Position numbers and translations under genes: made by a program. A stretch of 8,034 nucleotides of DNA from Betaproteobacteria bacterium (lineage in GTDB: Bacteria > Pseudomonadota > Gammaproteobacteria > Burkholderiales > Burkholderiaceae_C), in contig RGEP01000075.1 of NCBI GenBank assembly GCA_009918225.1, forward strand, positions 1 to 8,034, given 5' to 3'. The notes under the pieces were generated by a model. That model had not been told where the DNA came from. It saw only the letters and a program-made list of their open reading frames with translations, and made no database searches. Position 1 is the stretch's first letter. Every line of letters starts with the position of its first letter. This document shows, piece by piece, positions 6,160-8,034 of this stretch.

Positions 6160-6441
6160 ATGATTCACTTTGTTTTGCACGACGCCCGGGACACCGTGGC
6201 GGTGGTGGTGGTGGAGGGCGTTCGCAGTGGCCAAACCCTCAAGGGTTGGATCATGGACGAAGACCGCATGACCGAAGTGGTGGCCAAGGCCGACATTCCC
6301 ATCGGCCACAAGGTGGCCCTCAAGGACATGGCCGTGGGTGACACGGTGTGGAAGTACGGGATCGACATGGGCAAGGTGGTGGCCGCGATTACCGCAGGCG
6401 AACACGCCCACGTCCACAACATCAAGACCAAGCGTTGGTGA
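6160..6441 (+). CDS. suyA: Probable (2R)-sulfolactate sulfo-lyase small subunit (SAF domain)
   Basis: This is a 93-residue cytoplasmic protein that is a complete SAF-type domain, the module found at the N-terminus of UxaA-family dehydratases but here a separate subunit. Key stretches are VAVVVVEGV (13-21), GWIMDED (29-35), IPIGHKVALKD (46-56), VWKYGIDMGKVV (63-74) and HVHNIKTKRW (84-93). The HVHN-x-K-T-K-R-W ending is the one I associate with SuyA proteins. It would pair with the large subunit encoded 52 bp downstream to cleave (R)-sulfolactate to pyruvate and sulfite. Of two adjacent ATGs (6157, 6160), 6160 is preferred because AGGAG (6150-6154) lies 5 nt before it and only 2 nt before the other. 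An ATG at 6112 would add an atypical leader across the promoter region. A split altronate or galactarate dehydratase small subunit is the alternative. Confidence 0.8.
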   Translation: MIHFVLHDARDTVAVVVVEGVRSGQTLKGWIMDEDRMTEVVAKADIPIGHKVALKDMAVGDTVWKYGIDMGKVVAAITAGEHAHVHNIKTKRW

Positions 6442-6493
6442 TCGCGGCACCGGCCGCCACAAGCTTCATCCCCAACTTTCCAAGGACCCCATC

Positions 6494-7669
6494 ATGTCTG
6501 TGATCTCCAAAGACACCACCTTCCTGGGCTATCGCCGTGAAAACGGCCGCGTCGGCGTGCGCAACCACGTCATCATCCTGCCCCTGGACGACCTGTCCAA
6601 CGCCGCCGCCGAGGCTGTGGCCCACAACATCAAGGGATGCTTGGCCATCCCCCACCCCTACGGCCGTCTGCAGTTTGGCGCCGACCTGGACCTCCATTTC
6701 CGCACCCTGATCGGCACCGGTTGCAACCCCAATGTGGCCGCGGTGGTCGTCATCGGTATCGAAGACGGCTGGACCAAGAAGGTGGTGGACGGCATCGCCG
6801 CCACCGGCAAGCCCGTCTCGGGGTTCGGCATCGAAGGCCATGGCGACCACGCCACCATCATGAAGGCCAGCAAGGTCGCTCGCGAGTATGTGCAGTGGGC
6901 CAGCGAAAAGCAGCGTGAGGTGTGCCCGATCAGCGAGCTGTGGGTATCCACCAAGTGCGGTGAGAGCGACACCACCAGCGGCTGCGGCGCCAACCCCACC
7001 GTGGGCAATGCGTTCGACAAGTTGCACCCCCTGGGCAACTACCTGTGCTTCGGTGAAACCAGCGAAATCACCGGTGGCGAGAAGATCGTTGTGGAGCGCT
7101 GCAAAACGCCCGAGGTGGCCGAGCAGTTCATGTTCATGTTCAACCGCTACCAGGACATGATCAACCGCCACAAGACGACCGATCTTTCCGAGAGCCAGCC
7201 CACCAAGGGCAACATCGCCGGGGGTCTGACCACCATCGAGGAAAAAGCCCTGGGCAACATCCAAAAGATCGGCAAGAAGTGCACGGTCGACGGCGTGATC
7301 GACAAGGCCGAGATGCCCACCCATCCGGGCCTGTGGTTTATGGACTCCTCATCGGCAGCCGCTGAAATGGTGACCCTGTGCGCAGCCTCCGGCTATGCGG
7401 TGCACTTCTTCCCCACCGGCCAGGGCAATGTGATCGGCAACCCGATCCTGCCGGTCATCAAGATCTGCGCCAACCCCCGCACGGTGCGCCTGATGAGCGA
7501 ACACATCGACGTGGACAGCTCGGGCCTGCTGCAGCGCGAGATCACGCTGGACCAAGCGGGCGACAAGCTGCTGGAGTGCATGCTGCGCACAGCCAACGGC
7601 CGATTGACAGCGGCAGAGGCCCTCGGTCATCGAGAGTTCGTGCTCACCCGCCTGTTCGAGTCGGCTTAA
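6494..7669 (+). CDS. suyB: Probable (2R)-sulfolactate sulfo-lyase large subunit (UxaA/GD_AH_C family)
   Basis: The 391-residue protein starts at ATG 6494, 7 nt after AAGGA (6482-6486). It belongs to the UxaA/galactarate dehydratase C-terminal family, metal-dependent lyases acting on hydroxy acids. Diagnostic stretches are GYRRENGRVGVRNHVIILP (12-30), PHPYGRLQFGADLDLHFRTL (53-72), VSTKCGESDTTSGCGANPTVG (151-171), FGETSEITGGE (186-196), SQPTKGNIAGGLTTIEEKAL (234-253), DSSSAAAEM (284-292), FPTGQGNVIGNP (306-317) and LTAAEALGHREF (371-382). These differ from classical altronate dehydratase (which has a cysteine-rich H-G-x-G-C-G segment where this protein has PHPYGRLQFG) and match my recollection of SuyB. 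With SuyA it would release sulfite from (R)-sulfolactate to give pyruvate. Cysteines 155 and 164 may contribute to metal binding, which is inferred. The subfamily call rests on recall, not on a search. Confidence 0.8.
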   Translation: MSVISKDTTFLGYRRENGRVGVRNHVIILPLDDLSNAAAEAVAHNIKGCLAIPHPYGRLQFGADLDLHFRTLIGTGCNPNVAAVVVIGIEDGWTKKVVDGIAATGKPVSGFGIEGHGDHATIMKASKVAREYVQWASEKQREVCPISELWVSTKCGESDTTSGCGANPTVGNAFDKLHPLGNYLCFGETSEITGGEKIVVERCKTPEVAEQFMFMFNRYQDMINRHKTTDLSESQPTKGNIAGGLTTIEEKALGNIQKIGKKCTVDGVIDKAEMPTHPGLWFMDSSSAAAEMVTLCAASGYAVHFFPTGQGNVIGNPILPVIKICANPRTVRLMSEHIDVDSSGLLQREITLDQAGDKLLECMLRTANGRLTAAEALGHREFVLTRLFESA

Positions 7670-7678
7670 GCGGAGGGC

Positions 7679-8034
7679 ATGCGCGTGGCACGCATCGTCA
7701 TCACCGAGTTCATGGACCTGCCTGCTGTGCAACGGCTGCAGGCGGCCCATGAGGTGATCTATGACCCCAAGCTCGTGGACCAAGCGGATCGGCTGATGCA
7801 GTTGGCCCGTGATGCCGATGTGTTGATTGTTCGCAACCGCACCCAGGTTCGCGGGGAGCTGCTGGCTGCGCTTGAGCGTTGTCGCATCGTCGGTCGCTTG
7901 GGCGTGGGGCTGGACAACATCGACGTTGCGGCCTGCGAGGCCCGCGGCATGGCGGTCATGCCGGCCACCGGAGCCAATGCGCTGTCGGTGGCCGAGTATG
8001 TGGTTGCCACGGCGATGCTGTTGCTGCGCCGCGC
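7679..8034 (+). CDS. slcC: Probable (S)-sulfolactate dehydrogenase, N-terminal part (D-isomer-specific 2-hydroxyacid dehydrogenase family)
   Basis: The reading frame is open from ATG 7679 to the window edge (118 codons plus 2 bases), so the gene is cut. It begins 9 nt after the suyB stop, in the same operon. The N-terminal substrate domain shows IVITEFMD (6-13), YDPKLVD (28-34), LIVRNRTQV (49-57), GRLGVGLDNIDVAAC (72-86) and PATGANALSVAEYVV (95-109). This is the pattern of PGDH-like 2-hydroxyacid dehydrogenases, and in my recollection closest to SlcC. The NAD-binding GxGxxG motif and the catalytic Arg-Glu-His lie beyond the window. SlcC oxidises (S)-sulfolactate to sulfopyruvate with NAD; sulfopyruvate is then reduced to the (R)-form for SuyAB. 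GGAGG (7672-7676) is only 2 nt from the ATG but 8 nt from GTG 7685, so the true start may be 7685. A generic D-lactate or phosphoglycerate dehydrogenase-like enzyme is the alternative. Confidence 0.75.
   Translation, partial: MRVARIVITEFMDLPAVQRLQAAHEVIYDPKLVDQADRLMQLARDADVLIVRNRTQVRGELLAALERCRIVGRLGVGLDNIDVAACEARGMAVMPATGANALSVAEYVVATAMLLLRR

Noticed and set aside
6198..6216. Short GTG/GGT run resembling a microsatellite
   Set aside because: It encodes the conserved Val-rich strand (VAVVVVEG) of the SAF domain and is explained by codon use.
6444..6457. Small hairpin GCGGC-ACCG-GCCGC just after the suyA stop
   Set aside because: The stem is only 5 bp, with no T run; it is too weak to call a terminator and common in GC-rich DNA.
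6338..6493. Upstream in-frame start for suyB within suyA
   Set aside because: The extra 52 residues are an out-of-frame reading of suyA. AAGGA 7 nt before ATG 6494 and the family's usual N-terminus support 6494.
6422..7324. 300-codon minus-strand frame opposite suyB
   Set aside because: The composition is a codon mirror of suyB (Gly/Val/Asp/His-rich); it has no domain and no ribosome site.
6160..7669. Reading the SAF and large subunit as a split altronate or galactarate dehydratase
   Set aside because: The same superfamily, so not fully excluded, but the large subunit's own stretches (PHPYGRLQFG, FGETSEITGGE) and the adjacent SlcC-like gene fit sulfolactate sulfo-lyase better.

Overview
The window is GC-rich, gene-dense bacterial DNA. 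Its composition, codon use and protein types suggest a beta-proteobacterium of the Burkholderiales (Comamonadaceae-like); this is inferred from style, not from a marker gene. Almost every base is coding. The only sizeable gap is the roughly 90-nt divergent promoter region near 6071-6159.

Layout. (1) Bases 1-4580, plus strand: the 3' end of a CUT1-type sugar ABC permease, a Gfo/Idh/MocA oxidoreductase, an aldose 1-epimerase (mutarotase) that reads in frame into a short-chain dehydrogenase (SDR), and a GlpD-type FAD glycerol-3-phosphate dehydrogenase. Gene junctions overlap or nearly touch (ATGA at 159, a 4-nt gap at 1275, TGATG at 2965), so this is one operon. (2) Bases 4585-6070, minus strand: a GntR/UTRA regulator followed by an overlapping inositol-monophosphatase-family gene that appears to lack an internal block of the fold. 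(3) Bases 6160 to the end, plus strand, divergent from the regulator: a small SAF-domain subunit, a large UxaA-family lyase subunit, and the start of a D-isomer-specific 2-hydroxyacid dehydrogenase. These three look like SuyA, SuyB ((2R)-sulfolactate sulfo-lyase) and SlcC ((S)-sulfolactate dehydrogenase), by family recall rather than a search.

How the genes may work together (inference). The right half would convert (S)-sulfolactate to sulfopyruvate (SlcC) and cleave (R)-sulfolactate to pyruvate and sulfite (SuyAB). A ComC-type (R)-sulfolactate dehydrogenase would be needed to link the two and is expected just outside the window. The left half resembles a sulfosugar intake module: sugar ABC importer, possible NAD-dependent glycosidase of the Gfo/Idh/MocA fold, mutarotase, sugar dehydrogenase, and GlpD to use glycerol released from a glyceryl glycoside. 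Together they suggest use of sulfoquinovose or sulfoquinovosyl glycerol by a sulfo-Entner-Doudoroff-type route, with desulfonation in the same cell. The lactonase, dehydratase, aldolase and sulfolactaldehyde dehydrogenase of such a route are not in the window, so the substrate is unproven.

Most notable sequence details: the mutarotase-SDR fusion, which one extra C could explain; a near-perfect 30-bp palindrome between gntR and suyA; and the shortened phosphatase.
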